Shown here piece by piece: positions 16,363-25,556 of a stretch of DNA of 64,000 nucleotides; the first letter of the stretch is position 1, and every line of letters starts with the position of its first letter. Where the stretch lies: contig NZ_WMBB01000007.1 in the NCBI RefSeq assembly GCF_009708175.1, forward strand, positions 310,001 to 374,000, read 5' to 3'. This stretch comes from Nocardia aurantiaca (GTDB lineage Bacteria; Actinomycetota; Actinomycetes; Mycobacteriales; Mycobacteriaceae). The notes beneath the pieces are model-generated. The model was not told where the DNA came from and made no database searches. It saw nothing but the letters and a program-made list of their open reading frames with translations. A program made the position numbers and the translations under genes.

Positions 16363-16911
16363 ATGCCCCGACCCGCGGAACCGGGCCGCAACGCCCTGCT
16401 CGACGCCGGGGCGGAGGTCGCCGCGCGCACAGGCCTGGCCGGACTGTCGGTCAATGCCGTGGTCCAGGCCGCCGCCATGGCGAAAGGCACCTTCTACCAT
16501 CACTTTCCGGATCGGCGCAGCTACCTGGTCGCGCTGCACCGTCGGTATCACGACGAGCTGACCGGTCTCGTCCTCGCCACCGTCGGCGACCTCGCGCCCG
16601 GCCGCGAGCGACTGCGCGCCGGCCTCACCGCCTACCTCGACGCCTGCCTGGCCACCCGGGGCACGAAAGCCTTTCTCGCCCAGTCTCGCACCGAGGCCGA
16701 TCTGCTCGACGAGGTGACCGCCCGCAATCAGCTGGTCGCCGCGGCGATCTCACCCGATATCGAACAGCTGGGCTGGGCGAACCCGCCCGCGGTGGCGCTC
16801 CTGGTCATCGCCATGGTGGCCGAGATCGCGCTCGCCGAACTGTATTCCGGCGCGGCTCGCCCCGACCTGCGCGCCGCGCTCACCGCATTGATCGAGCGCA
16901 CGCCGGACTGA
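16363..16911 (+). CDS. TetR/AcrR-family regulator
   Basis: 182 residues. The TetR DNA-binding domain occupies about 8-55 (NALLDAGAEVAARTGLAGLSVNAVVQAAAMAKGTFYHHFPDR), with recognition helix AMAKGTFYHHF. The C-terminal ligand domain is short and helical. It should bind the perfect palindrome at 16287-16306 and control both itself and the divergent secreted lipase. The ATG is preceded by GGAAAGG. Confidence 0.88.
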   Translation: MPRPAEPGRNALLDAGAEVAARTGLAGLSVNAVVQAAAMAKGTFYHHFPDRRSYLVALHRRYHDELTGLVLATVGDLAPGRERLRAGLTAYLDACLATRGTKAFLAQSRTEADLLDEVTARNQLVAAAISPDIEQLGWANPPAVALLVIAMVAEIALAELYSGAARPDLRAALTALIERTPD

Positions 16912-17041
16912 CCGCCGTCGCGGTCACCGCCCATAGTCGGCGAGTCCGGCCCAGACAAAGAGGTGGGCCGATCAGCGAATGAGGCCACCGAGGGTCCAGT
17001 AGTAACCACGCGAAAAACAACACATTGGGGCTTGGCCCCAG

Positions 17042-17290
17042 ATGACGGCACGTCGCCCACGGCTGACGCGGTATCGCTGCACGCCGGCGCGTGCGCTGCC
17101 CCGGATATGGCTGTTATCCGGGGCTCACCCGGTGACGACGCGCGAGCGTCTGCGCGCGATCCCCGCACCTGTCCTCGCCGACCTCGTCGGCTGCAACCCC
17201 CGGTTCGCTGCCGAACGAGCCGCGACCCTCGCGACTGACCGGAACAGCTACGCCGCCCTCCGAGCCCGCGGGTCACCCGCACATCCCTGA
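17042..17290 (+). pseudogene. Recombinase/integrase C-terminal remnant
   Basis: The frame ends HPVTTRERLRAIPAPVLADLVGCNPRFAAERAATLATDRNSYAAL. This is like the tail of actinobacterial tyrosine-recombinase-type proteins (IPAPVLADLLG-x-x-P followed by W/Y-x-x-YA). The catalytic core with the R-H-R-Y residues is absent. The first 28 codons do not resemble the family and contain a perfect 10-bp hairpin (17098-17124), so the real remnant probably begins near 17126. It is a non-functional leftover of a mobile element. The rest of 16912-17513 shows no gene. Confidence 0.45.
17098..17124. repeat. Perfect 10-bp inverted repeat (hairpin)
   Basis: GCCCCGGATA (17098-17107) and TATCCGGGGC (17115-17124) around a 7-base loop. 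It is directly upstream of the recombinase remnant. A second, smaller hairpin (GGGGC-TTG-GCCCC) lies at about 17027-17039. It could be a terminator, a recombination site arm or part of an IS end. Confidence 0.6.
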
Positions 17291-17513
17291 CTCTCGAGGG
17301 GCATACGAGCCCGCCGAATATGGGATCTCACCAGTCAGGTGGCTTTCGTCCGGGAATCCATCCGCACGTAGCCGACCGATGATCGCGCGTCTCATCGACG
17401 CGGGCAGCTGCGTCCCCGGATCGGTGTGGTCGATCTGCTCGCCGAAGCGGTGAAGCCGTTCAGCGCCAAGGCCGCCGGCGGCATAGCGGGCCGGATGGCC
17501 TCCAGGGCTACCC

Positions 17514-18968
17514 CTACGCCCGTTCGAACCGCATGGCCGAGTCGGTGATCCTGCCGTAGCGCAGTGTCGGGAGGTCGCGCAGGTAGTTCATGTGCAGCTG
17601 CCACGGCGCACGGTCGCCCCGCTTGGGCAGGATGTCGAGGGACCGGAGCACATAGCCGGGCTCGAAGTCGAAGAAGGGCGCGGCGCCGACCGAGGGGTCA
17701 CGCACCGGCATGGCCTTGGCGTAGCCCTCGGCATCCATGTGGCGCAACAGCCGGACCACGTATTCGCACACCAGATCCGCCTTGAGCGTCCAGGAGGCGT
17801 TGATGTAGCCGAAGACGAACGCGAAGTTGGGGACCTCGGACAACATCATGGCCTTGTAGACCATCGTGTCGGGCAGGTGGATCTTGCGTTCGTCCACCAC
17901 CAGTTCGACGCCGCCGAACGGGATGAGATTCAAACCCGTTGCGGTGATGATGAGGTCGGCCCCCAGTTCACGACCCGACTCGAGGCGCAGCCCGGTCTCG
18001 GTGAAGGTCTCGATGCGGTCGGTGACCAGGTGCAACTCGTCGCGGCGGATGGCGAGGAACAGATCGCCGTCGGGGGCCAGGCACAGTCGCTGATCCCAGG
18101 GTTCGTAGCCGGGGTTGAAGTGGGTGTCGAGGTCGTAGCCCTCGGGCAGCCAGTGCTCCTGCCAGCTGCGGATCCAGATCCGCATGCGCTTCGGATAGCG
18201 TTGCGAGAGTTGGTACATCAACGTGCTCAGCGCCACGTTCTTGGCGCGGGCCAGGGCGTAGGCGGCACGCGCGGGCAGGAACTTGCGAGCGCGATCGGCG
18301 AATCCGTCGTATGCGGGCCTGGGGATGATGTACGACGGCGAGCGTTGCAGCATGGTCACGTGTGCGCCCTGCTCGACCAGGGCGGGTCCGAGGGTGACCG
18401 CGGTGGCGCCGGAGCCGATGATGATCACCCGCTTGCCCTCGACATCGACGTGCCCGGGCCAGTGCTGCGGATGGATCATCGGGCCGGGGAACCGTTCCGT
18501 GCCCGCGAAGTCCGGGGTGTAGCCCTCGTCGTAGCGGTAGTAGCCGGAGCAGCTGAACAGGAAGTTCGTGGTCATGGTGACCGTTTCGCCGTCATGGTCG
18601 GCGGTCACCGTCCAGCGATTCCGCGCCGAGGACCATTCCGCCCGCACCACCTTGTGCCGATAGCGGATGTGCTGATCGATTCCATTCTCGGTAGCGGTAT
18701 CGCGCACGTACGCCAGAATCGAGTCGCCGTCGGCGATGGCCTTCTCCCCCAGCCATGGCCGGAATCGGTAGCCGAGAGTGAACATGTCCGAGTCGGAGCG
18801 AACACCCGGGTAGCGGAACAGATCCCAGGTGCCGCCGCTGGCGTCGCGCATCTCCAGAAGGGCGTAGGTCCGCCCCGGGAAAGCGCGCTGCAGATGGTAG
18901 GCGGCATCGATGCCCGATAATCCGGCACCCACAATGAGCACGTCGACGTGCTCGGGTGTAGTGGCCAT
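17514..18968 (-). CDS. Baeyer-Villiger-type flavin monooxygenase (EthA/MymA-like)
   Basis: 484-residue FAD- and NADPH-dependent monooxygenase. It has two Rossmann motifs (VGAGLSGIDAAYHL near 12-25 and IIGSGATAVTLGPALVEQG near 180-198) flanking the BVMO fingerprint F-x-G-x-x-x-H-x-x-x-W (FPGPMIHPQHWP). The length and the ending resemble M. tuberculosis EthA/MymA rather than cyclohexanone monooxygenases. It converts ketones or thiocarbonyls to esters or S-oxides. ATG at 18968 is chosen because the Rossmann motif then begins about ten residues in; the frame is open further upstream but overlaps the next gene. It is followed on the same strand by no close gene and preceded, 44 bases upstream, by a hydrolase gene. 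Confidence 0.9.
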   Translation of the reverse strand: MATTPEHVDVLIVGAGLSGIDAAYHLQRAFPGRTYALLEMRDASGGTWDLFRYPGVRSDSDMFTLGYRFRPWLGEKAIADGDSILAYVRDTATENGIDQHIRYRHKVVRAEWSSARNRWTVTADHDGETVTMTTNFLFSCSGYYRYDEGYTPDFAGTERFPGPMIHPQHWPGHVDVEGKRVIIIGSGATAVTLGPALVEQGAHVTMLQRSPSYIIPRPAYDGFADRARKFLPARAAYALARAKNVALSTLMYQLSQRYPKRMRIWIRSWQEHWLPEGYDLDTHFNPGYEPWDQRLCLAPDGDLFLAIRRDELHLVTDRIETFTETGLRLESGRELGADLIITATGLNLIPFGGVELVVDERKIHLPDTMVYKAMMLSEVPNFAFVFGYINASWTLKADLVCEYVVRLLRHMDAEGYAKAMPVRDPSVGAAPFFDFEPGYVLRSLDILPKRGDRAPWQLHMNYLRDLPTLRYGRITDSAMRFERA

Positions 18969-19012
18969 GAGCCCAGGGTATCGACCCCGCGGTCTCGGAG
19001 TGACCCAGGCCA

Positions 19013-19855
19013 CTACGAACGCGACAAGAATTCGCCCACCACTTCGGCCACCCGCTCGGGGTCGCCCTTGTCGATGCCGAAATGGTCGAGGCCGGGCACG
19101 GTGGCGCGCTCGCAATGCGGGATCACCGAGGCCAGCAGGCCCTGCTCGGAGGCGGTCCATTCCCGGCGATCCCGGTCACCGTCGAGCAAGAGCACTTCGG
19201 CGGTGATCTCCGCGTAATTGCGATAGGTACCGTCGAGCCGCACGTACTGCCGGTGTTCGGTGAGGTTTTGCGGCAATTGCCCGATGACCGTGTCCGTGTC
19301 GGACGCTTGCATGAACCTGGGCAACATGCGCCGGAACATCCAGCGCGGCACCTTGCGCATGCCCTCCGGGCCGATCGCGCGCACGAATTCGACGAAGGCA
19401 TCCAACGGTTTGCCCTGGGCCAGGTATTTCTCGTACGGGCCCATCCACGCGGTCGGCATCGACCCGTTCACCGACAGCGCCGGCTCGTACACCGCTACCT
19501 TCCGGACAACCGGGTTGCTCCGTGCCGCCTCCAGGGCGACCAGCGCGCCGTACCCGTGACCGACCACGAACGCCGCCCCCGTCTCGTCCTGGAGCGCGCG
19601 CAGGTCCGCGCAGTCGTCCTCGATACTGTGATCGGGCCGCTGCGGGCCGCTGCCCCCGTGCCCGCGCCGCTCGATGGTGTGCACCGTGAACGCGGTGGCC
19701 AGCGCCTCCGCGAAACGCGTGTATCCCCGCGCCACCGACAGCACGCCCGGTACGACGATCACGCCCGGTCCCAAGCCCGTGGTCAGGTACGCGATTCGCG
19801 TACCGTCCTCGGACACCACGCTATCCGCGTACCCGTCGCCCTCCTGCTCGGCCAT
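19013..19855 (-). CDS. Alpha/beta hydrolase lacking the nucleophile serine
   Basis: 280-residue alpha/beta hydrolase fold protein. PGVLSVARGYTRFAEALA, ERRGHGGSGPQ and the terminal PGLDHFGIDKGDPERVAEVVGEFL follow the fold, with His in DHFG. The nucleophile elbow reads VVGHGYGALVAL: the expected Ser of G-x-S-x-G is Gly. If this is native, the enzyme cannot form an acyl-serine and may be a binding protein, a dehalogenase-unrelated lyase-type fold, or inactive. ATG at 19855 is chosen because GGAAGG lies 6 bases before it; GTG at 19861 is an alternative. It sits 44 bases upstream of the monooxygenase gene, probably one transcript; ester-cleaving partners are common beside BVMOs. Confidence 0.82.
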   Translation of the reverse strand: MAEQEGDGYADSVVSEDGTRIAYLTTGLGPGVIVVPGVLSVARGYTRFAEALATAFTVHTIERRGHGGSGPQRPDHSIEDDCADLRALQDETGAAFVVGHGYGALVALEAARSNPVVRKVAVYEPALSVNGSMPTAWMGPYEKYLAQGKPLDAFVEFVRAIGPEGMRKVPRWMFRRMLPRFMQASDTDTVIGQLPQNLTEHRQYVRLDGTYRNYAEITAEVLLLDGDRDRREWTASEQGLLASVIPHCERATVPGLDHFGIDKGDPERVAEVVGEFLSRS

Positions 19856-19988
19856 GGACACCCTTCCGCTTCCGATCGCACGCGCGCCGAAAGGCCACGG
19901 CGACAGCCGTATTGGGCGCCATCCACGCTACGCCGATCCGATGGCCGAGGACCGCGCCGACCGCATGTCACCAGGTCGTCGCGGCGAG

Positions 19989-21881
19989 TCATTCCCGGTT
20001 GCGCAGGCCGCTGGCGCGCAGCACCCGGCGGGCGATGCCGGAGCGGATGGATTCCTCGGTGCCGAGGATGCGCACGTGACGGCGAGCGCGAGTGACGGCC
20101 GTGTACAGCAGTTCTCGCGTGAGCAGCGTGGATTCGGGGCCGGGCAGTACCACCGAGACGGTGTCGTACTGGCTGCCCTGGCTGCGGTGGATGGTCATGG
20201 CGTAGACAGTGGTGACGCCGGGGAACTGGGTGGGGTGCACCAGGTACGGTTCGGCGCCGCGCTGCAGGGCAGCGCGCAGGGTGCCGTCGGGGGCGCGGAC
20301 GATGACGCCGGTGTCGCCGTTGTAGATGCGGGCCTCGTGGTCATTGGCGGTGACCAGCAGGGGCTGACCCGGGTACCAGTGCCCGGCGCCGGGATCGGCG
20401 CTGATGCCCGCGGTGGTGACCCACCCGGCGGCCAGGCGATCCCAGCGTTCGACGCCGTAGGGGCCCTGCCGGTGCGCGCACAGCAGGCGATGCGATTCCA
20501 GTGCGGTGAGCGCGGCGGTCGCGTCACCGTCGATTGCGGCGTCGGTGGCCTCGCGGGCCGCGCGCAGCACATCGGCGCGCACCTCGACGATGTCCTCGGG
20601 TGCGTGCAGCGACAATTCATCGCCACCGTCGGCGAGCAGGGCCAGAGCGGCATCCGCGTCACCGGCCCGAATCGCGACGGCCAGTTCCGCGATGCGGCCG
20701 CCGAAGCGTCGACCCCGGGTGAGCCGGACGATGCCGCCGCGCAGGCGTTCGCGCTCGCGGGCGGACAGGGCATCCGGGTGCGCGGCGGTGGCGCCCAGGT
20801 CGCCGCCCAGAATCCGGTCCAGCGCCGGATTCGCCTGTCCCGGAACGGGTCCGGCCACCAGATCGGCGAGCACCGCGCCCGCGTCGACGGACGCCAGCTG
20901 GTCCGGGTCGCCGACCAGGACGAGGCGGGCGTCGGGGCGCACGGCGGCCAGCAGGCGGCTCATCATGGTCAGCGACACCATGGAGGTCTCGTCGACCACG
21001 ATCACGTCGTAGGGCAGCCGGTTGAACTCGTTGTGCTTGAATCGGCCCGCACCGCCGCGCTGCCAGCCCAGCAGGCGGTGCAGGGTGGCGGCGGTGAGCT
21101 CGGGCAGGCCGATATCGCCCGCCTGTTCGCGCACCGCCTCCTGCATGCGGGCGGCCGCCTTGCCGGTCGGGGCGGCCAGGGCGATGCGCAGGGCGGGCGC
21201 GCCGGGCACGGCCAGCTGATGCGCGACCAGCAGGGCCAGGACGCGGGCAATGGTGTGGGTCTTGCCGGTGCCCGGGCCACCCGCGACCACGGTCGTCCAC
21301 TGGGTGGCGGCCAGGGCCGCCGCCAGACGCTGCCGGTCCGGTGGTTCGCCGGGTCCGGCGTGGTCGGGGAAGAGCCGATCCAGTTCGCGCCGCACCAGTT
21401 CCGCGTCCACCATCGGGTGCGTGGCGGCGCGTTCGGTGAGGACGCGACGGATGGTCTCTTCCTGCCGGTAGTAGCGGTCGAGATAGAGCAACGGTCCCGA
21501 GTCGCCGCCGCCGGGCGGGTCGATGAGCCGCAGCGGGCGCAGCGGCCCGGCCGGGCTGCCGGTCACCAACGGGCTCACCCGCAGAGCCGCGATCACCGAT
21601 TCCACCTCGGGCCACGGCAGGGTGGCCGGGTCGATGGCCGATTCCTCGGCGCCCTCGGCGTCGACGCCGATCTCCCGCATGCGCCGCACTTCCAGGCACA
21701 CCGACCCGGATCGCACCGCGCGCACCGCCAGGGCGGTGGCGAACACCACGGCCTCCGACCGCTCGCGGCCCAGACGCGCGAGGCGCAGTGCCACATGCAC
21801 ATCCGCCGCCGACAACACCCCGGCGGCGTTGAACACCTGCAACAGTCCGGTACCCCGCTGCGCCAGTTGAATCGAGGTCAC
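19989..21881 (-). CDS. recD: RecBCD subunit RecD (5'-3' helicase)
   Basis: 630-residue SF1B helicase. The Walker A is GGPGTGKTHT at 201-210, followed by DETSMVSLTMMSRLL (Walker B/DEAD-like), GDPDQLASVDAG, and the C-terminal ATPase motif TIHRSQGSQYDTV and YTAVTRARR. The N-terminal domain interacts with RecB/RecC in the family. The GTG start overlaps the recB stop by 4 bases (GTGA), so translation is coupled and the order recC-recB-recD matches other actinobacteria. It unwinds 5'-ended strands during double-strand break processing and degradation of linear DNA. Confidence 0.93.
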   Translation of the reverse strand: MTSIQLAQRGTGLLQVFNAAGVLSAADVHVALRLARLGRERSEAVVFATALAVRAVRSGSVCLEVRRMREIGVDAEGAEESAIDPATLPWPEVESVIAALRVSPLVTGSPAGPLRPLRLIDPPGGGDSGPLLYLDRYYRQEETIRRVLTERAATHPMVDAELVRRELDRLFPDHAGPGEPPDRQRLAAALAATQWTTVVAGGPGTGKTHTIARVLALLVAHQLAVPGAPALRIALAAPTGKAAARMQEAVREQAGDIGLPELTAATLHRLLGWQRGGAGRFKHNEFNRLPYDVIVVDETSMVSLTMMSRLLAAVRPDARLVLVGDPDQLASVDAGAVLADLVAGPVPGQANPALDRILGGDLGATAAHPDALSARERERLRGGIVRLTRGRRFGGRIAELAVAIRAGDADAALALLADGGDELSLHAPEDIVEVRADVLRAAREATDAAIDGDATAALTALESHRLLCAHRQGPYGVERWDRLAAGWVTTAGISADPGAGHWYPGQPLLVTANDHEARIYNGDTGVIVRAPDGTLRAALQRGAEPYLVHPTQFPGVTTVYAMTIHRSQGSQYDTVSVVLPGPESTLLTRELLYTAVTRARRHVRILGTEESIRSGIARRVLRASGLRNRE

Positions 21882-24800
21882 CGCCGCACCGCCTGCGTGT
21901 CTCCGGCGAGCAGGGCGGACAGCTCGACGATCAGCTCCGCGGGCGGAAGCCAGTCGAAAACCCCGCAGCCGTCCGGGGTTTCGGGTCCGATCATGCCGCG
22001 CACGAACAGGTAGCGGATACCGCCCAGGTGCTCGGCCGGATCGTAGCCGGGCAGCCGCCAGCGCAGATACCGGTGCAGGGCAACCGAATACAGGATGGCC
22101 TGCAACGGGTAGTGCGAGCGCATCATCTCCGCGGCCATGCGGTCGCGGGTGTAGTGGGCGACGGTGAGGTCGCCGGCGCCGAGCCGGTTGGTCTTGTAGT
22201 CGACGACGAGGAATCGCGGTCCGGTGGTGCGCAGGACGGCGTCGATGCTGCCGGTCAGGTAGCCGCGCAGCGGGGTGTCGTCGAGATGCGCCAGCTGATC
22301 GGCGTAGGGGGCGAAGACGTCGTCGGCGGGCAGGTGGCGACGCAGCAGGTCGGCGATGCGCGGGACCGTCACCCGGGCGGCGACGGGGGTGTCGCCGCCG
22401 GCCAGGGGCAGTTCGAAGTCGAGTTCGCTCAGGCGATCCCGGGTCGAGAAGTCGGCGAGGGCCCCGAACCCGATCGGTGTGCGCATGACGGCCAGCAGCG
22501 CCCCGGACAGCACGTCCGGGTCGGCGTCGAACATCTGCTCGTTCACCGAATGGAGGCAGCGGGCGTGGATTTCGGCGGCGAGATCGGGGGCGTCGGTGTC
22601 GACGTACTCGAGGACCTCGTGCACGAGCGTGCCGAATTCTGCGCCGTAGGGCAGTGAATTCATCAGCGAGGGCGCGGCTCCGGCGAAGACGGTGAGATCG
22701 TCGGCGAGCACCGTCGGGGTGGCCGGTTCGTCGGCGATGCCGGCGCCCTCGGGCAGGTCTGCGGCGGGCAGCGCATCGTGCGCTCCCGCGGTGAGCGCCG
22801 AATACGAGGTGCGCCGCCACGCCTGGTCGAGGGTGCGACCGAAATGCGCGGCCGCCAAAGCCTCGGTGGCGGTGGCGGTGTCGTCGATGGGCAGGCGGGC
22901 GCGGGTGATCTCGCGGACCGGTTCGATGGCGATCACGCCCGGCTCGGCGGTGGCGGCCCACTCCCGGATGCGTTCCAGCACCACCGAATCCGCGGGCACC
23001 GGCACCTTGTCGGCGACGGCCGGGCTGCCGGGCTCGCGGCCCAGCAGCATGCGGTGCAGGGGCGCGGTCTGGGTGTCGTAGGCGGGGGCCCACCAGGCCA
23101 CGACCTGCGCGCCCGCACGAGTCAGCGCCACGTACAGCAGGCGCAGTTCCTCGGCCCGCTCCTCGGCCTCGGCGCGCAGGCGGTGGGAGCCGTAGCCGGG
23201 TGCGTCCGGGCCGCCGACGTCGAGGACGCGGCGACCCTGCTCGTCGTGGAACAGCAGGGTCGGCGGATTCCGCGGTTTGGCGGCGTCCCAGGCGAAGGGC
23301 AGGTAGACGACCGGAAATTCGAGGCCCTTGCTGGCGTGCACGGTGGCGATCTGCACGGCCGCGGCATCGCGGTCCAGGCGGCGGCTGCGGTCGGCGACGC
23401 CGCCGGAGGCCGGATCCCGCACGCGGTCGGCCAGCCAGCGGGTGAGCGCGGACAGGCCCAGGCCTTCGCGCAGGGCGGCGTCGTCGAGCAGCTGGGCGAT
23501 CTGACGGAGGTCGGTGAGCTGGCGTTCGCCGCCTTCGAGAGCCAGCAAACGCGGTGCCAGTTTTGTTTCGGCACTGAGCTTTTCGGCGACAGCCGCGAAG
23601 CCCGCGCGGGCGAACAGCCGCGCCGCGTCGCGCAGTTCGGCGCTGAGGCGGCCGACCAGATCGGCTCCACCGCCGTCGATCTCGTCCGCACTGAGCCCGA
23701 GCAGCGTGGTTCCGGCCGCCAGGCGGACCCGGTCGGCGCGGTGTGGCTGTTCGAGAGCGTGCAGCACCCACAGCCATTCGGTGGCGGCGGGCGTCCCGAA
23801 GACGCTCGCACCACCCGCCAGCACCGAGGCGACGCCGGCCGCTTCCAGTTCTCCGCGCACCATCTCGAGCTGGTTGCGGTTGCGGACCAGCACCGCGATA
23901 TCGCCCGGGCCGAGCGGCCTTTCACCGGGCGCCCCGGCATCGATGAGCACCCCGGACTCGAGCAGGGCGACGATGTCGGCGGCCACATCGATGGCGACTC
24001 GTTCCCGCTGACGGCCCACGGTCGGATACCCCGACTTGTTGAGCGGCCCCGCACCACTGCGCGGCAGGCACCGCAGCCGCATCGGCGTCACCCGTTCCGG
24101 CGCACCGGAGAGCCTGGAGAACGGCCGCGTCGCCGCCACCCGGTGCACGGTGATCTCCTTGTGGCCCAACGCCGCACCGCCGTGCACATGTTCGAGCGCG
24201 GTCAGCAGGCCCGCGTCACTGCGCCGGTTGGTGGTGAGCTCACGCTTGCTGTCGGCGTGGGCGACAGCGTCCAGATAGCTCAGCACCTCCGCGCCGCGGA
24301 AGGCGTAGATGGCCTGTTTCGGGTCGCCGACCAGCACCAGGGTGGCGTGCCCGTGGAAGGCGCGGCGCAGGATGTCCCACTGCAGCGGATCGGTGTCCTG
24401 GAATTCGTCGACCAGCGCCACCCGGTACCGGTCCCGGATGCGCTGACAGGCGCGGGGCCCGTGGTCGGGATCGGCCAGCACCTCGTGCAACAGGACCAGC
24501 AGGTCATCGAAGTCCCGCAATCCCGAAAGCCGTTTCCGCCGAGCAGTTTCCGCCCGTACGGCCTCCGCGAACGCCACCCGCTCGGCGGCCGGATCGTCCT
24601 CGCCCTCGGCCTCCGGCAGCAGCTTGGCGTGCGGATCCCCCACCGCCGCCGCGGCCAGCCGCTGCGCGTCCGCGGGCCCGAACGGCGCACCGCCGCGCGC
24701 GTACCGGCTCAGATACAGATCATCCGCGACCGTGGACACCACATCCTCGATCCCCTCCACGAGTCGCACTCCCGGATCCTGCTCACCCGCCAACCCCAAT

Positions 24801-25507
24801 TCGTCGAGCATGCGCTGGCAGAAGCTGTGCGTCGTGGCGATGGTCCCCGCGTCGAAATCCGACAGCGCAGCCAGCAACCGCTCTCGCCGTGTCGCGATCT
24901 CCCCCGGAGTCCCCTGCGCCAGATGCCGGATCAATTCGTCCTCCGACGCCAGTGCCCGCTCCGGATTCCCCAGCGCGGCCGCCACGCCCACGAACCGATC
25001 CCGGGTTCGCTCCCGCAGCTCCTGCGTCGCCGCCCGGCTGAACGTCACCAGCAGCAACTCCGAGACATCCGCCCCCATCTCGGCCACGAACCGCACCGCC
25101 AATCCCACAATGGCGTACGTCTTCCCGGTTCCCGCACTCGCCTCGAGCACCGTCGTCCCCACCGGCAGCGGCCCGGTCAACTCGAACCGATTCCCCGAAT
25201 CCCCCACCGCGCCGACCGAACCGTGACCATCGATCGAATCGGCGGCGGCGTCCACGGGCTCATCAGCGGTCGCCTCGGCCTCCCACAGTCCTGCTGGCCC
25301 ATCCGCGTCCATGGTCACCGCTACCGGCGCCGGGTCGGATGCGGGCGCCGGGGTCTGCTCGCCGGCGGCGAAAAGGGCGCCCTCCGCCGCCGGCGCGGCT
25401 TCTCCGTGACGGCGCGGTTTGCGGGCCGGGCCGTCGCTGCGGCGGGTGCGCGGGGCGGGGCGGGGCGTCAGGTCGGGGTCGGTCAGGGAGAACAGGTCGT
25501 CGGTCAC
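21878..25507 (-). CDS. recB: RecBCD subunit RecB (helicase-nuclease)
   Basis: 1209-residue UvrD/Rep-type helicase fused to a RecB-family nuclease. Walker A is LEASAGTGKTYAIV (near 140), the Walker B region is ALVDEFQDTDPLQWDIL, and the C-terminal nuclease motif is FLVVDYKTNRLG with the Asp/Lys metal-binding core. The first 110 or so residues (TDPDLTPRPAPRTRRSDGPARK and following) are Pro/Ala/Asp-rich, predicted disordered, and lie before the FELTGPLPVG start usual for the family. Either the extension is real or an internal start is used. It follows recC by 49 bases on the same strand. Confidence 0.93.
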   Translation of the reverse strand: MTDDLFSLTDPDLTPRPAPRTRRSDGPARKPRRHGEAAPAAEGALFAAGEQTPAPASDPAPVAVTMDADGPAGLWEAEATADEPVDAAADSIDGHGSVGAVGDSGNRFELTGPLPVGTTVLEASAGTGKTYAIVGLAVRFVAEMGADVSELLLVTFSRAATQELRERTRDRFVGVAAALGNPERALASEDELIRHLAQGTPGEIATRRERLLAALSDFDAGTIATTHSFCQRMLDELGLAGEQDPGVRLVEGIEDVVSTVADDLYLSRYARGGAPFGPADAQRLAAAAVGDPHAKLLPEAEGEDDPAAERVAFAEAVRAETARRKRLSGLRDFDDLLVLLHEVLADPDHGPRACQRIRDRYRVALVDEFQDTDPLQWDILRRAFHGHATLVLVGDPKQAIYAFRGAEVLSYLDAVAHADSKRELTTNRRSDAGLLTALEHVHGGAALGHKEITVHRVAATRPFSRLSGAPERVTPMRLRCLPRSGAGPLNKSGYPTVGRQRERVAIDVAADIVALLESGVLIDAGAPGERPLGPGDIAVLVRNRNQLEMVRGELEAAGVASVLAGGASVFGTPAATEWLWVLHALEQPHRADRVRLAAGTTLLGLSADEIDGGGADLVGRLSAELRDAARLFARAGFAAVAEKLSAETKLAPRLLALEGGERQLTDLRQIAQLLDDAALREGLGLSALTRWLADRVRDPASGGVADRSRRLDRDAAAVQIATVHASKGLEFPVVYLPFAWDAAKPRNPPTLLFHDEQGRRVLDVGGPDAPGYGSHRLRAEAEERAEELRLLYVALTRAGAQVVAWWAPAYDTQTAPLHRMLLGREPGSPAVADKVPVPADSVVLERIREWAATAEPGVIAIEPVREITRARLPIDDTATATEALAAAHFGRTLDQAWRRTSYSALTAGAHDALPAADLPEGAGIADEPATPTVLADDLTVFAGAAPSLMNSLPYGAEFGTLVHEVLEYVDTDAPDLAAEIHARCLHSVNEQMFDADPDVLSGALLAVMRTPIGFGALADFSTRDRLSELDFELPLAGGDTPVAARVTVPRIADLLRRHLPADDVFAPYADQLAHLDDTPLRGYLTGSIDAVLRTTGPRFLVVDYKTNRLGAGDLTVAHYTRDRMAAEMMRSHYPLQAILYSVALHRYLRWRLPGYDPAEHLGGIRYLFVRGMIGPETPDGCGVFDWLPPAELIVELSALLAGDTQAVRR

Positions 25508-25556
25508 GCGGGGCTCCCGGGAGCGGTGACGGGCAGGGAGTTCCTCCTCGGGGTGG

